DNA of 64,000 nucleotides, from assembly GCA_013146195.2 (NCBI GenBank), contig CM028377.1:178786465-178850464 (forward strand). Reading direction: 5' to 3'. This document shows positions 11,940-24,204 of the stretch, one piece after another (the stretch's first letter is position 1; the number at the start of each line of letters is the position of its first letter). The translations under genes and the position numbers were made by a program. The notes beneath the pieces are model-generated. The model was given only the letters and a program-made list of their open reading frames with translations, had not been told where the DNA came from and searched no databases. The DNA comes from Codonopsis lanceolata (lineage: Eukaryota > Streptophyta > Magnoliopsida > Asterales > Campanulaceae).

Positions 11940-13294
11940 AAAAAAATGAAAGCAATGCTTGATTTAGGTGCGAGTATTAATTTAATGCCTTTCGATGTCT
12001 ACAAACAATTAGGATTGGGAGAATTGAAACCTACTACTATGTCTTTACAGTTAGTCGACCATTCGGCCAAACATACCTTAGGAATAGTAGAGGATATTTT
12101 AGTCTAGTTGATAAGTTGATCATACCGGTTGACTTTGTGGTTCTAAAGATGGAAAGGAAAATATGTACAAACTAATGAAGTTCATATTATGTTAGGAAGA
12201 CCTTTTATGGCCACGGCCAATACAATGACTAATGTGAGAAACGGTAAGTTGTCAATTTCAGTTATGGGAGAGACTGTAGAAATTTCAGTTTTTGATGCTT
12301 TGAATAGGCCAAGCGATATGAACACTTGCTTTTCAATTGACAAAATAGAAAACCTTACGGCCCAAAACTTTGAATCAGATTTAAAGGAAGATAAGTTAGA
12401 ACAAGTTATGTTTGGAAGATGTTCAGATAATATAGATTTTCCAGATATGATATTCGATATTGAGGAATTAGAGAAAGAGATCCTTTCCGAAGATGCTCAA
12501 CCTGAAAAAATGGAACTTGAAGTTCCTAAAGATGCTCAAACTGAAAAAAAGGTTGAACTAGAAGTTCCTAAGTTCACCCTATCTATAGAATCTCCTCCAG
12601 AACTAGAATTAAAGCCCTTACCATCCCACTTGAAATATGCATTTCTTGGGGAATGTAAAACTTTACCCGTTATAATTGTTGTTGATTTAATGGAAGAACA
12701 AGAAGAAAGTTTGTTGAAATTTTTATGGAAACATAGAGAAGCCATAGGATGGTCCTTAACAGATTTAAAGGGATTAAGTCATGCTATGTGTATGCATAAA
12801 ATTCACTTGGAAGAAGGTACCAAACCTTCTAGAGAACACCAAAGGAGACTTAACCCTTATATGGAAGAAGCAGTTAGAAAAGAAGTCCTTAAGCTTCTTG
12901 ATGCGGGTATAATGTACCCAATATCTGATAGCAAATGGGTAAGTCCGGTCCAAGTAGTTCCTAAGAAGTCAGGAGTGACATTGTGAAAAATGAGAAAGAT
13001 GAGTTAGTTCCCACGTGAACTATAATAGGCTATAGGATGTGCATAGACCTAAGAAAATTAAATGCGGCCACAAGGAAATATCACTTTCCTTTACCTTTCA
13101 TTGACCAAATTCTTGAAAGATTAGCTGGTCATGATTATTACTGTTTTCTTGATGGTTTTTCGGGTTATAATCAAATTTTGCTTGCACCGGAAGATCAAGA
13201 AAAGAATACCTTTACATGTCCTTTTGGAACCTTTGTATTTAGAAGGATGCCCTTTGGACTATGTAATGCCCTTGCCCCCTTTCAGAGATGTATG
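11940..13294 (+). pseudogene. A1 protease and N-terminal half of reverse transcriptase
   Basis: The protease motif LDLGASINLMPFDVY begins near 11955. The flap-side motif MLGRPFMAT starts at 12189. A linker carries a duplicated unit of about 36 bp (DAQ-x-EK...ELEVPK, twice, 12500-12572). RT begins near 12830 with YPISDSKWVSPVQVVPKK, stops at 12984, and resumes at 13037 with MCIDLRKLNAATRK, FPLPFIDQILERLAGH, PEDQEK and RRMPFGLCNA. It is cut at 13294 by element C in the middle of the PFQRCM block. The catalytic DD lies on the far side of the insertion. Confidence 0.9.
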
Positions 13295-15096
13295 TGTGGG
13301 TGCCATAGGTTGCGGCCTGCGCCCCGCACTCCCTTGGTTAGGGGAATGCAATGTGCGAATGCGGACACCACGCTTTCCATTCCATCCTCCCTTGTCTAGG
13401 GGATGACGAAATTAAAAATGTGGAAAGGGTGCTGTCAAAAAGTGCGTTGAATACGCCTGGGTCACTTCAGTGAATTGTTTTTGGTCCTTTATGGGAGCTA
13501 TGAGTTTTCTATGTCAGGTTATCCCTTTTTTAGGAGATAACATGATACAGGAAAGCATCACCCTTTCATTCACATCGTCCCTTGTGTAGGGGAAAATGGA
13601 AAGTTCAAGAAAGGAAGTTGCATGCCCCACTACAGACTTTATGAAAATTGTCTTATGGCCTATTTCAGATCACTATGAGTGCTTTGGGTTTTTATATCAA
13701 GTTATCCTTTTTTTAGAGGATACCAGGATATAGGAATACATCACCATTTCATTCCCATTCTCCCCTTTTTAGGGGAAAACAGAAAAGTACAAGAAAGGAA
13801 TGTTGTGATGCCCCACTGCGATCCAAAATGTTTTAATAGAATCGTCATCTTTATTTTGAGGAAGAAATAAAGAAAAACCAAAAAAGAAAACCAGAGATTG
13901 CAAAAATGGGTTCGGAGGCTAAGTTACGAGTTGGGAAGGTGCTAGGCACCCAACTCGCCCTTTCGGTCTCAAAAGCGGTTTTTGGCTAAAGTATGCTTTT
14001 TGTTATATTTTTCTAGAAAATAAATAATGCATTAAAAGGCAGAAAATAAAACAAATACATCCATATTTACATTAGTTACGAACTTGCAGCCGCCTCCTTC
14101 CAATAATTACAAATACATTTAAAAATATTTAGCAATAATAATTGCTCTTTTTAATGTTATTTTCTAAAATAATCCGGGCAGCACAACGGCTTATATTTTT
14201 ACATTGGGCCAGATGGAAAATAACTTTTTATAAATAAACGCCCTTAAAGGCTCACCTTTTTTAGCGTGGTGTGCTCGCTCTGTCCTTCTCAGGAGACGGA
14301 GTCTTATTTTTTTCTTTAATGCTGTTGTTGCGGTTCGGGCAGAGTAACTGCTTCCAAAATTTGCTTTTGGGACCCGTAAAAAGGACGGAGCAACTGCTTG
14401 CTCTTTTTTTTGCTGCTGGCGGAAATCGGGCAGAACAAGGACTTGTTTATGGCTGATTTGGCCTTTTTTCTCGGGCAGAGCAACGACTCTTTCTGAGGTT
14501 TTTGGACCGGGGAAATAGGGTGGATACCTAACTGGGGGGACTAGGGATCACTTTGACCGGTTGGATTTGCTTTGGAGGAGTTTTAGCAGGGCTTCGAGGC
14601 TTTATAGGAGAGGGGAACTCACTATCGCTCACGATCGCTCACTATCTTAACATCGTAACAAGAACGCTGAAAGCTTGGGAGTATTTTCAGTGTCCTGAAA
14701 GCGAACCCCGGGGCCACTATTTATAGGCTGAGTGAGGGACATCGACGGAATTATTTTTCCTCTCTTCATGCTTCATTCCCTTGTACAGAATGCCGGAATA
14801 ATTGCACATTGCGCGAACTGTAGCACTCCTGTAGCAAGTTGGGACTGCACTGTAGCATTTTTGGGCGCGGCCATAGGGCCTTTTGGGCGCCGCACCAGGC
14901 TCTTATTTAGGCAGCGCCAACGGTTCAAATTCAACCTCTTTTTTGATGCTTTAGTCCCTGCATTTCGCTATTTTACGCATCCTGCTTTATCTTTTGCATT
15001 TTTAATCCCTGTAACTTGACATTTGTTAAGTTTGAACAGGACTTGATATCGCATGCCAGAGTTACATACCAGGGGTACGAAATTGGGGTGTCTACA
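13295..15096 (-). repeat. 3' LTR of element C (1802 bp)
   Basis: Starts TGTGGGTGCC and ends GTGTCTACA on the plus strand. It matches 27709-29779 throughout, except that the right LTR has an extra 248-bp unit (27755-28002 or 28003-28250) present once here (13341-13588). A GC-rich start and a stretch of GGGGAA/TTATCCC motifs are shared. Confidence 0.9.
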
Positions 15097-15110
15097 GAGC
15101 CCCTCAACGA
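15097..15110 (-). other. Polypurine tract of element C
   Basis: On the minus strand the sequence just before the 3' LTR reads GTTGAGGGGCTC followed by TGTAGACAC, as expected for plus-strand priming. Confidence 0.7.
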
Positions 15111-17163
15111 TGGAGTCTACGGGTAACCCGAAGCTTACTGAGTAGATGAACATCGTTGATAAGAAATAGACTCTCCAATTTCGCGCAATTATAACGGGGG
15201 AGAGATGCAATAGGTAGCAGTTATAATGCAACAGTTTATAATGCTAACCAAACCTCCATATCCTAGACATATTTAGTCGGTTATAGCAGGTTATCGTTGT
15301 TTTTAAGCAGATATGCAAATTAAATGTTCTAATGGTCGGACCTATTAATGTAGGCTGCCTACGTATCCCTTAATAAAGGAAATCAGACCAAACGTAGTTC
15401 GGGCTAAGATAGAACAAGCATGCAGTGATGGTCGTGCTTACCGAAATAGGCTGCCTACGTATCCTTATCCAAGGAATCAGACCAACCGTAGTTCACACAA
15501 AAGCAAACAAACAACTAGGTGGGATGCCAAGATCACACGTCGTGTCCTCAGGACAAGATCCTTCGTCGAAACACGACAGCCTCTCTTTGGCCCAGGGTTG
15601 TAGCCTCTTCGTGAGAAAGGCTAAACACAACTCTCATCAAATGCATGTCATATCCTCAAAGGGTTGCAACCCTTTGCCAAACACGACGACGGAATGCATC
15701 GTCTCCCCAGGAACTTGCCTTCGTCAGAGAACGATAGCTTTTCCCTCTGATCCGGGGTTACACACCCTTCAGGGAAAGTTTCCAAACACAGATTACACTA
15801 AGGGATGATCATTCCTCTTGGGGTTACGCCCCGCGAGGAAATGATCCTACACTACTCCAATAAAGCAGGAAAATGCATGCGGTGGCGGAATGCATCGTCT
15901 CCTCAAGACTTGCCTTCGTCAGAGAACGATAGCCTTTCCCTCTGATCCAGGGTTGCAGCCCCTTCAGGGAAAGTTTCGACAACCAGGTGGAACACATAAT
16001 GGGCTGATCATTCCTCTTTGGGTTACGCCCTGCGAGGAAATGATCCTATGCTACTCCTATAAAGCAGGAAAATGCATGCGAAAGGTAAAATACTTTACCT
16101 TTTCTTACCTTAACTTTGCTTTGGCGGCACTTACCGCTTTTGTTGCTTTTGTGGCGCTTGCCGCTCTTGCTGCTTTTGCGACTTCTGCCGCTCTTGCTGC
16201 TTTTGTGGGCTCATGCTTGGAATTTTTTTTCTTTGCTGCATTTTCGGCTTTTGCTGGAAATCTTCCCCCTTTTGCTGCTGCATTTTCGGCTTTAGCTGGA
16301 AAATTCTCTTTTGCTGCTATTTATGACCTTGGCTGGAAATTTCTTCTTTTTGCTGCATTTTCCGGCTTCAGCTGGAAAATTTCCTTTTTTTGCTGCTATT
16401 TCCGGCCTTGGCTGGAAATTTCTTCTTTTTGCTGCATTTTCCGGCTTCATCTAGAAAATTTCCTTTTTTTGCTGCTATTTCCGGCCTTGGCTGGAAATTT
16501 CTTCTTTTGCTGCTGCAATTTCCGGCCTTAGCTGGAAATTTTTTCTTTTGCTTTTGCTGCATGCGCATATTTTTTCTTTTTGCATTTTTTTCTTTTTTTC
16601 TTTTCTTTTTTTTTTTGCTTTTTTTTTTTCTGCTCTTTTTTTTTTGTGTGCATGCTTTATTTTTCTTTTGCATGCTGGGATTTTTATTTTGCATGCTTGA
16701 TTTTTTTTTCTTGCATTCATATCTTTTTTTCAGGATGCTTTACATTTTTTCTGCAAAATTTCATTTTTGCCGCAGATTTTTCTGGCTTTTCTGCTCATTT
16801 TGTGGCTGATCTGCTGGGAATATGGACTTTCCCTTGCCTTTGGATGGATGACCACTAATTTTGGTTAACAAAGTTAACTTTGTTAACTTTTCGTTAAGCT
16901 TCAGGGGTCATTTTGCAGCTTTGGAACTTTGAGGACTTAAGTGCAGAACTTTCAAACTTTGGACGGGGAAAAAGGAAAAAAAATTCCCTTTTTCCTCCCT
17001 TAAGTGGACGGGAGGCAGGGAGAGCAGAAGCACTGCTTCTCTTCTTTCTTCATTCTTTCTTCTTTTGCTTTCTGCGACGCCATTGTCACTGCCTTGCATT
17101 TCTTCGTCATTTTTGCTCATTTTCTCATTTTTCTTTCGCCAATTTGCGTGTTTCTTCTAGCAG
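15111..17163 (-). repeat. 3' untranslated region of C with two tandem-repeat blocks
   Basis: A 196-bp unit is duplicated in tandem at 15691-15886 and 15887-16080. Each copy holds an inverted pair GATCATTCCTC...GAGGAAATGATC around a GC-rich loop. At about 16226-16560 a block of roughly eight ~40-bp units (core GCTGCATTTTCCGGCTT...GCTGG) alternates in a ~79-bp dimer. T-rich, GCATGC-rich DNA follows to 16860. Tandem repeats in the 3' region are known for Tat elements. Lys-rich or Phe-rich open frames here are artefacts of the T-tracts. Confidence 0.75.
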
Positions 17164-17337
17164 ATGGCTTCTTCATCGCGATCTAGGAAGGGGAAGGCTC
17201 CGATGCACCCGGAATCAGGCGGGAGGAGGAAGGCTCCTTTGGTCCGAAATTACGTCAAATATCGCTATTCCAAAGATGATTGGGGAAATCTTCACCGCGA
17301 TTGGAAGACTCACGTGTCCAATCTTCCACATTTGGCT
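17164..17337 (+). CDS. First exon of a putative antisense ORF in element C
   Basis: The frame is antisense to C's gag-pol. ATG 17164 opens MASSSRSRKGKAPMHPESGG, a basic Ser/Lys-rich start, then VRNYVKYRYSKDDWGNLHRD. After 58 complete codons a plant-like donor GCT|GTAAGT occurs at 17338, followed by T-rich intron-like DNA, so this looks like exon 1 of a spliced gene. Tat elements are known to carry antisense ORFs between integrase and the 3' LTR. I cannot place the later exons with confidence; 18604-18828 is open on the same strand but is not recognisable. It may be a dead remnant. Confidence 0.45.
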
Positions 17338-18480
17338 GTAAGTTTCTTTTTTTCTAAACCCATTTGGATAATTTCTCAGATATGCTAGATTTTTGCACTG
17401 CTTTGGCCTTTTGGAGCATTCCTGACCCTGCTTATGATGCTTATGTATGCAATATATATGCTAAAATGATGCAATTTGGCGATTATTCATGAAATCTATG
17501 CAATTTAATTTTGCAATGCATAATTTAACTAGTGGACACTATTTGACCCTGCAATGCATAATTTATATTTTTAATGCAATTTGTTTATATGATGCATGCT
17601 TTGGGCTGAAAAGATATTTTAATATGATCCATGCTTATGAAATAGACTTTTTGGAATATGATGCATTTTTTTTTCGAACATATTTTCGGATATATTTTGA
17701 ATGCATGCAACATATAACAGGAATATTTCAGTGACAAAATTCATTTTTATGGAATGCTTATGCTGCATAGACATAATAAATGCTGTGGAAATATTTTCTT
17801 TTCATGATTTGCAACATTTTTTATTTCATTTTTTGTTATTGCTAAAATGTAGCTATTCAGGTAATAAATGCAAATGATGAATGCATATATCATTTTATTG
17901 ATGCAAATGCAACATAGAACATTTTATGGGATGCTTGCTAATATGATTCATGTGTATTTTTTTTATGCAAGAAAATGAAAAAATGCATTTCATAATTAAA
18001 TGCAAATCATACTTTTTTTTAATGCGGAAAATGCAAAAAGATAATATTTTTTTTGAATGACAAAGGATGCACATTTTTTTAGAGATGCTAAAATGCAATA
18101 ATAAAAATTATCTTTTTTTTAAATGCCCAAAATGCATTTTGAGTGCAAAAAGATGCACACATTTTTTTAAAGAACTTTGAATGCAATTAAATCTTCTTTT
18201 TTTTTTTAATGCAAAGTGCAATATGAAGATTATTATGCAAACATTTTATTTATCATGCAACATGCTTAATAATATGCAGGCAGGGAAAAAATAAAAGGAT
18301 AGTAAACTTACCTCCCCTTTTCTTTTCTTCTGATATGCCATTTTTTTATTGTTTTTATTTTTTTGCCAAAATATGTACAGATATTTATTATGCAATGCAA
18401 TATAATTTTATATGATGCAAGAAATTAAAATGCAGACTCAATACTCATGCACAAAATAAAGCCATACCAATATCCAGGGG
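17338..18480. other. AT-rich tract dense in the word ATGCA
   Basis: No gene is seen on either strand. The word ATGCA or its extensions ATGCAA/ATGCAT occurs about 32 times by my count in about 1.06 kb (17420-18440), mixed with T-runs. If the upstream antisense exon is real this would be its intron or spacer. The density is far above chance for the base composition. Confidence 0.6.
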
Positions 18481-19265
18481 TAATAGCACGCTGTATCTTA
18501 GAAACAGATTTTTAGAAAAATACACCTTCGGGCTCGAGCGGACTTTTCTTATAATCTGCGGGGAGGAAGAGGCAACCGCCTCCTCCTGTGCTCAAACATA
18601 CAATTGTTGCAAGGTTATTCTCATAGCCCCTGCGTTTTTCTTTGCGATCAAACAGGGCAGCAGACAATGGTCGGAGCCGAAGTCGTCCGGCTACTCAGGA
18701 CAACGGCGATGCTGATGAGACTGGAGCCTCTTTCATGCGCCTCGCAGAAGGAGTATATGGTCCCGGCTGGGCAGACGCCGCAGGCACTGATGGACCACTT
18801 TGGGGCTAATGCTATAAATGAAAGATAGTTGGGGGGAACAACAGGGTAGAGGTAGCAAGATAATAGATATGTACAGGCAAATAATGCATAACTTAAATAT
18901 CTTTAGCAGTTATTTCTAAGTTGCACCTTAGGACCTTATATTATATTTTGTTTTTTTTAATGCGAGCTTTTGTCGTGGTTTTTCTCTTTCTTGTCAGTCG
19001 AGCCCCTGCATACTGAAGACCAGAGGTCGGATGCTGAGGATTCAAAGAGTGCATTCCCTCCCCTTTCTCCTAATTATTCATTCTTTTTTTATTACCATTT
19101 TTTGTGCTCTAATTTTTGCCTAGGTTGCCTCTTCGGGTTTTCAACCTAGCGAGCCCTTATTTCTCCTTTTTGTTGTTTTTTTATGCTCTAATTTTTGCCT
19201 AGGCCGCCCTTTCGGGTTTTCAGCCTAGCGAGCTGGAGAGGGAGGCAACTGCCAGATAGATCGGC

Positions 19266-20716
19266 TCAAGCATAGTACCTTTTGAGCTTGTCGAGGTTGA
19301 AGGGCTGAACAAGATCTTTTCCTTCTTGGTTCGTGAGGAGTACGACACCTCCTGACCGGATTTTTTTGACAACATACGGTCCCATCCAAGGAGATTTCCA
19401 CTTTCCCCTAGTATCAACATAACTAGGAGGTTTTTCTCGAAGCTCAAGATCCCGGACTTGGATGTCGCGGCCTTTGACTTTTTTATTGAAGGCCCGGGCT
19501 ATCCGCCTTTGATATGCTCAGGTATGCTCCAGGGCTAGAAAGCGCCATTCGTCGATTAGGGCTAATTCTTCATAAGGCCCTTTGACCCAATCAATTTTGA
19601 TATGCCGAATTCCATCATTACTCTTAATGACAGAATTTCAACTTCTATGGGCAGCACTGCCTCCATGCCATAGGTTAGAGAGTAGGGGGTAGCCCCAGTG
19701 GGTGTGCAGACTGAGGTGCGGTAGCCCCAGAGGGCTAGCGGCAATTTTTCTGGTAAGTCTCTTCCTGTGTCAGCCATATTTCTGATAATATTTTCTAGCG
19801 TTTTGTTGGCTGCTTCAACGGCACCATTGGCTTGCGGTCGGTAGGGGGAGGATTTATGCCTTTGGATTTTGAATTCGTCGAGCAGACAATTCACGTCCCC
19901 TTCTAAATGCGTGCCGTTGTCGGAGATTATCTCGAAAGGCACTCCGTATCGATATATAATGTTAGTCCATATGAATTTCGACACCTTTCGAGCATTCAAA
20001 ACTTTATAGGAAGAGGCTTCCACCGACTTCGTGAAGTAGTCGACGGCTACTAGAACGTACTCGTGGCCATTGGATCCCTTCGGGTGAATTTGGCCTATAA
20101 TTTCGATTCCCCACGTTGAAAAGGGCCAGGGGGCTGTGGAGTTATATAGGATGTGCGGGGGCATGTGCTTCAAATTTGCGAAATGCTTGTACTTGTCGCA
20201 ATGATGCACCTACCAAATACAATCGGTTTCTAGCGTACTCCAATAGTACCCTTGCCGTATAACTTTCTTGGATAACATATGGCAATTCATGTGGGGCCCG
20301 TAGGTACCACCATGAAGCTGGTCCTTGATTTTCTCGGCTTTCGCTTGGTCGACGCGCAATAAATTAAGGCCTTGATAATGCCTTTTGTATAGGCTGCCGC
20401 CACTAAATACGAATTGCGATGCCCATCTTCGCAGGGAGATTTTCCCTCTTTTGTCCAACCCGAGAGGATAGATCCCTTTTTGAAGCAGATTTAGGATATC
20501 AGAGTACCAAGGCTCGTGATCTGCTTCAGGGGCTGCATTAATTTTAAAGCAGTATGCTGGGGTGACCTTTTCCCCAACTACAAATGGCTGCACTTGAGTC
20601 TCTGCGGGAATTTGGACCAATGATGCTAGAGTGGCCAATGCATCGGAAAATTGATTTCTATCTCGCGGCAAGTAGTGGAACGAGATAGAATCAAACTTAG
20701 TGGCAAGTGCTGTCAA
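19266..20716 (-). pseudogene. Integrase of element C
   Basis: On the minus strand the HHCC region lies at 20716-20210 (LHGGTYGPHMNCHMLSKKV, then an in-frame stop, then HHCDKYKH from 20206). The catalytic core spans 20209-19562: the first acidic position reads WGIEIIG, where Tat integrases have Asp. The second is ISDNGTH and the third NGAVEAANK. Loss of the first Asp (GAY to GAA) would probably abolish catalysis. The frame breaks near 19562. The C-terminal domain continues to a stop at 19266-19268 after FNLDKLKRYYA. No chromodomain is present, as expected for Tat. Confidence 0.85.
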
Positions 20717-20737
20717 CTTGGCATGATAGAGCTGCAG

Positions 20738-21718
20738 TCAGGGATCTTGGGTCTTCCATTTCCCTTCGACTTGATTTATAATCAGAGCGGAGTCCCCATA
20801 GACTTCCAAGTCTTTGGCTCCTTTTTGGAGGGCTTCTTCTAGGCCAGCAATACAGGCTTTGTATTCAGCTGTATTATTCGAGCATTCGAACTCCAAGCTT
20901 ACGACTAACGGAGTATGGGAATCGGCTGGGTCGATTAGCAAGATTCCTATGCCAAAACCCTTTTTGTTGGTGGCTCCGTCAAAGAACATTTGCCAGCTGG
21001 TGTCGTGGTCAATGATTTCAGGACACCTTCGTCTAGGAAGCTAGGCTCAACTACATCTTCTGCTTTTAAGGGCAGATCGACTAAATGATCTGCAATTACG
21101 CTGCCTTTGATAGATTTGAGTGTGACATAAGTTATGTCAAACTCGTTGAGAAGAAATGACCACTTAGCCAGTCGGTTGGAAAGTGATGGCTTGCCGAAGA
21201 TGTATTTTATAGGGTCTATTCTGGAGATGAGCTTGATGGACCGTCCTTGCAGATAGGTTTTGAGCCTTTGAGTTGCCCAGACTAGGCCAGTGCAACTTTT
21301 CTCTAGCGCTGAATAATTTAGCTCGCTTCCTTGCAGCTTCCTACTTATGAAATAGATGACATTTTCAATTTAGGAATTCTCTTTTTTTTTGGGCGAGCAT
21401 AGCCCTTACTGACGTGTCTGTGACAGATAAATATAGGAGGAGTGGTTTATATGTATGGGGCGGAGCTACCACGGGTGGATTGGTAAGGTAGGCTTTTATT
21501 TTTTTGAAGGCTAGCTGGCATTTCTTGTCCTAGACTTGGCCAGTAGTTTTCTTTAAGAGTTTGAAGAGGGGCTCACACATAGATGTCAGCTATCTGATGA
21601 AACGACTGATAAACTGCAATCGGCCTAGGAAGCCTTTGACTTCGATTGGAGTTTTTGGCTGCGACATCTCTATGATGGCTTTAATTTTTTGTTGGCTCTA
21701 TCTGGATGCCCAGCTCGG
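20738..21718 (-). pseudogene. RNase H regions of element C, including the second (Tat-type) RNase H
   Basis: From 20989 to 20738 the minus strand encodes FFDGATNKKGFGIGILLI, NNTAEYKACIAGLEEAL and VYGDSALIINQVEGKWKT, the acidic residues of the extra RNase H that Tat elements acquired. The first RNase H (connection region) lies at about 21700-21000 but is broken by stops and frameshifts; pieces such as LFKLLKKT are only partly readable. An in-frame stop separates this region from integrase. Confidence 0.75.
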
Positions 21719-22399
21719 TCACCATGAATCCCAGGACTTTGCCTTTTGTAACCCCAAATGTGCATTTGGTGGGGGGTCAAGCTTCATTTGATGCTTCCTT
21801 AACCTTTTGAAAAATTTTCGAAGGTCTTTGATATGAGCGTCGTTGGCATCGCTGGAGTGCATGATCATGTCATCAACATAGACTTTCATTTCTTTATGGA
21901 TCATGTCGTGGAAGAGAGTGGTGGCAACCCTTTGATATGTAGCCCCGGTATTTTTTAGCCCAAATGGCATGACATTGTAACAGTAAGCTCCCAAGGGAGT
22001 AGTGAATGAGGTTTTCTCCTGGTCTTCTGCTGCCATTTTGATTTGATTGTAGCCCAGCATGCCGTCGACGAAAGATCTGATTTTATGAGCAGCGACGGCG
22101 TCTACCACAATATTTATATTGGGTAGAGGGAAGTCATCCTTGGGCGATGCCTTGTTGAGGTCGCGGAAATCTACACAGATCCGAACCTTCCCGTTGGTCT
22201 TGGGAACGGTCACTATGTTGGACAGCCAGATCGGGTATTCAACTATCGGAATGAATTTGACGTGCAGGTGCTTCATGATTTCTTCTTTTACTTGCAGTGA
22301 CCATTTTGGCTTAATTCGACGGAGTTTTTGCTTAATTGGCCGAGCATCTGGATATATGGGGATCCGGTCTTCAACAATGGCTTGATCTATCCCCGACAT
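21719..22399 (-). pseudogene. Reverse transcriptase of element C
   Basis: 227 codons starting inside the pre-RT region: PIKQKLRRIKPKWSLQVKEE, EYPIWLSNIVTVPKTNGKVR, CVDFRDLNKASPKDDFPLPN, GYNQIKMAAEDQEKTSF, MPFGLKNTGATYQR and the catalytic YVDDM near 21880. All core blocks are intact up to a frame break at 21719. The sequence is of the Ogre/Tat type. Ogre elements are known to splice an intron between protease and RT; the stop-bearing gap 22400-22725 is in the right place for one. Confidence 0.9.
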
Positions 22400-22725
22400 A
22401 TTTCATAGGACCAGACGAAGATGTCTACGAACTCTTTGAGGAGATCAATAAGTGCTACCCTTTCAGGGCCTTGCAGGTAGCTGCCGATTTTGATTTATTT
22501 TATTTCATTGTTCAGCCCCAGATTGATAATGGACAAGTCTTCATTTGCTGCTGATGAATGATGCTTTTCATGGTGCTCGACTAAATTTACAAGCTCAAGC
22601 AAAGAATTTTTATCTTTTGGGTCCATTTCATCAAATGACTCATTATTATAATTATTTATTGTGTCTTTTAATGTAGGTGCAACTAAGGAATAAGCAAAGA
22701 CATTCAGATTTTCCTTAATAGCAAA

Positions 22726-24204
22726 CTATACAGGGTTATTTACCTTATTGAGGACCTGGGGTTTGAGATCCTCAACTATAGGGAGCGGATCGGTAGATGA
22801 CCAATCCGTAAAGCTAGGGGAAGGAAGGGGAAGAGTATATCCGAAGCGGTCCACCAAATCTGCGGTCATCAAAAGCGGGCCGATCATAGTATACCAGTTC
22901 TGCAGAAGCTTATCAGTAATAGGCTCAAACTCAGCTGGGAGTTTTTCATAATCAGTGCCTCCGTCTATCATACCCAAAAAGTTGTCTCCCAGACCGTCAT
23001 CATCTAATAGTGCTAGAGCATAATCATCTTGGTCTATAGACCAAGTATTTTCAATAGTGACAGTCTTATATGCAGTGCTACGGGGCTCCAGGGTAACCTG
23101 TTCCATTTTATCAGTGAGAATACTGACATCTTCAAAGATCTCCCAGCCAGGGCGTCTTTTCCCATTTTGGTCTAGCTAGGGCTCAGGAAACATGAGATAG
23201 GCTTCTGTTTCCCCTTTCCTTACAAAGTAACCATTTAAGGTTTTTCTATATGGTTTGAGAGGGGGATATTTATAAGGACATTTTTCTTTTTCTCCTTTTC
23301 TTTTTTCACGTTTCTGTTTCATGACTGCGGCTACCTTAGCTGGAGTGGGTTTGTATCCTAGATCGAAAGGAGGGATACATTCCTTAAGTTCATCTTAGAC
23401 TAAATTAACAAGTCCTTGCTGATTTTTGCCGAGAGCCAGACCAGGCATATAATTCATTTTCCGAAACATGTTTAAAGGGACCATGTTTCCTAGGGAGGTA
23501 GTCTTCTTCCTAGTGATGTCAGTTTCTCGCTCATATTCAATGGCGTTGACCACAACTTGCGGGATAACCTCAAAGACACTAAGGAATATACCAGTGTCAT
23601 CACGCTCTATTTCGAGGATCGGGACGTCCTCGATCTCTTTATTTTCCACGATATTATCAGCCAAAATAATCACTATGTGGTCATCGTGGATGAATTTGAC
23701 ACGTTGGTGCAGTGAGGAGGCTACCCCTTTTACTCCATGAATCCAAGGGCGTCCCAGTAACAGGCTAAAAGTGGTTGGTATGTCCAAGACCTGGAATTCT
23801 ACTAGCATGGTTAATGGTCCAATAGTCAGCATTAAAGTGACCACCCCTAGGACACATCAACTAGTGTTGTCGTATGCCCTTACTGTTTGTGATGAAGGAG
23901 CAAGCTCTGATATTTTTGTTCCTAGTTTTGCCAGTGTGCTAGTGGGACATACATTTAGAGAAGACCCATTGTCTATCAGAACTCGGGGAACCCATTTTTC
24001 CATTATTCCCACAGTGATATGAAGAGCATCAATGTGGTTGGTTCCTTCCCTAGGCAGATCTAGATCAGTAAACATGATCACATTCCCAAAGTGAATGTTT
24101 CCGATCATTTGAGTGAGCTCATTTGGGGAGGTTTCAATAGGAACAACTGCCTGACTTAAAGACTTAGCCAGTGTATCACGGTGTGTTTTAGAATCACAAA
24201 GCAA
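22726..24204 (-). pseudogene. Protease and pre-RT linker of element C
   Basis: Minus-strand frame 24204-23857 carries the retroviral-type aspartic protease with VLIDNGSSLNVCPTSTLAKL. The second half (23844-23395) has SLLLGRPWIHG and a Gly-patch-like MPGLALGKNQQG. A poorly conserved acidic region follows to 22726. Stops lie near 23395 and 23180. The active-site motif DNGSS, in place of DTG/DSG, is usual for Ogre relatives. Confidence 0.8.

Noticed and set aside
16368..16858. Lys-rich (minus) and Phe-rich (plus) open frames
   Set aside because: They are translations of T-runs and the ~40-bp tandem repeat in the 3' region of C; composition alone keeps the frames open.
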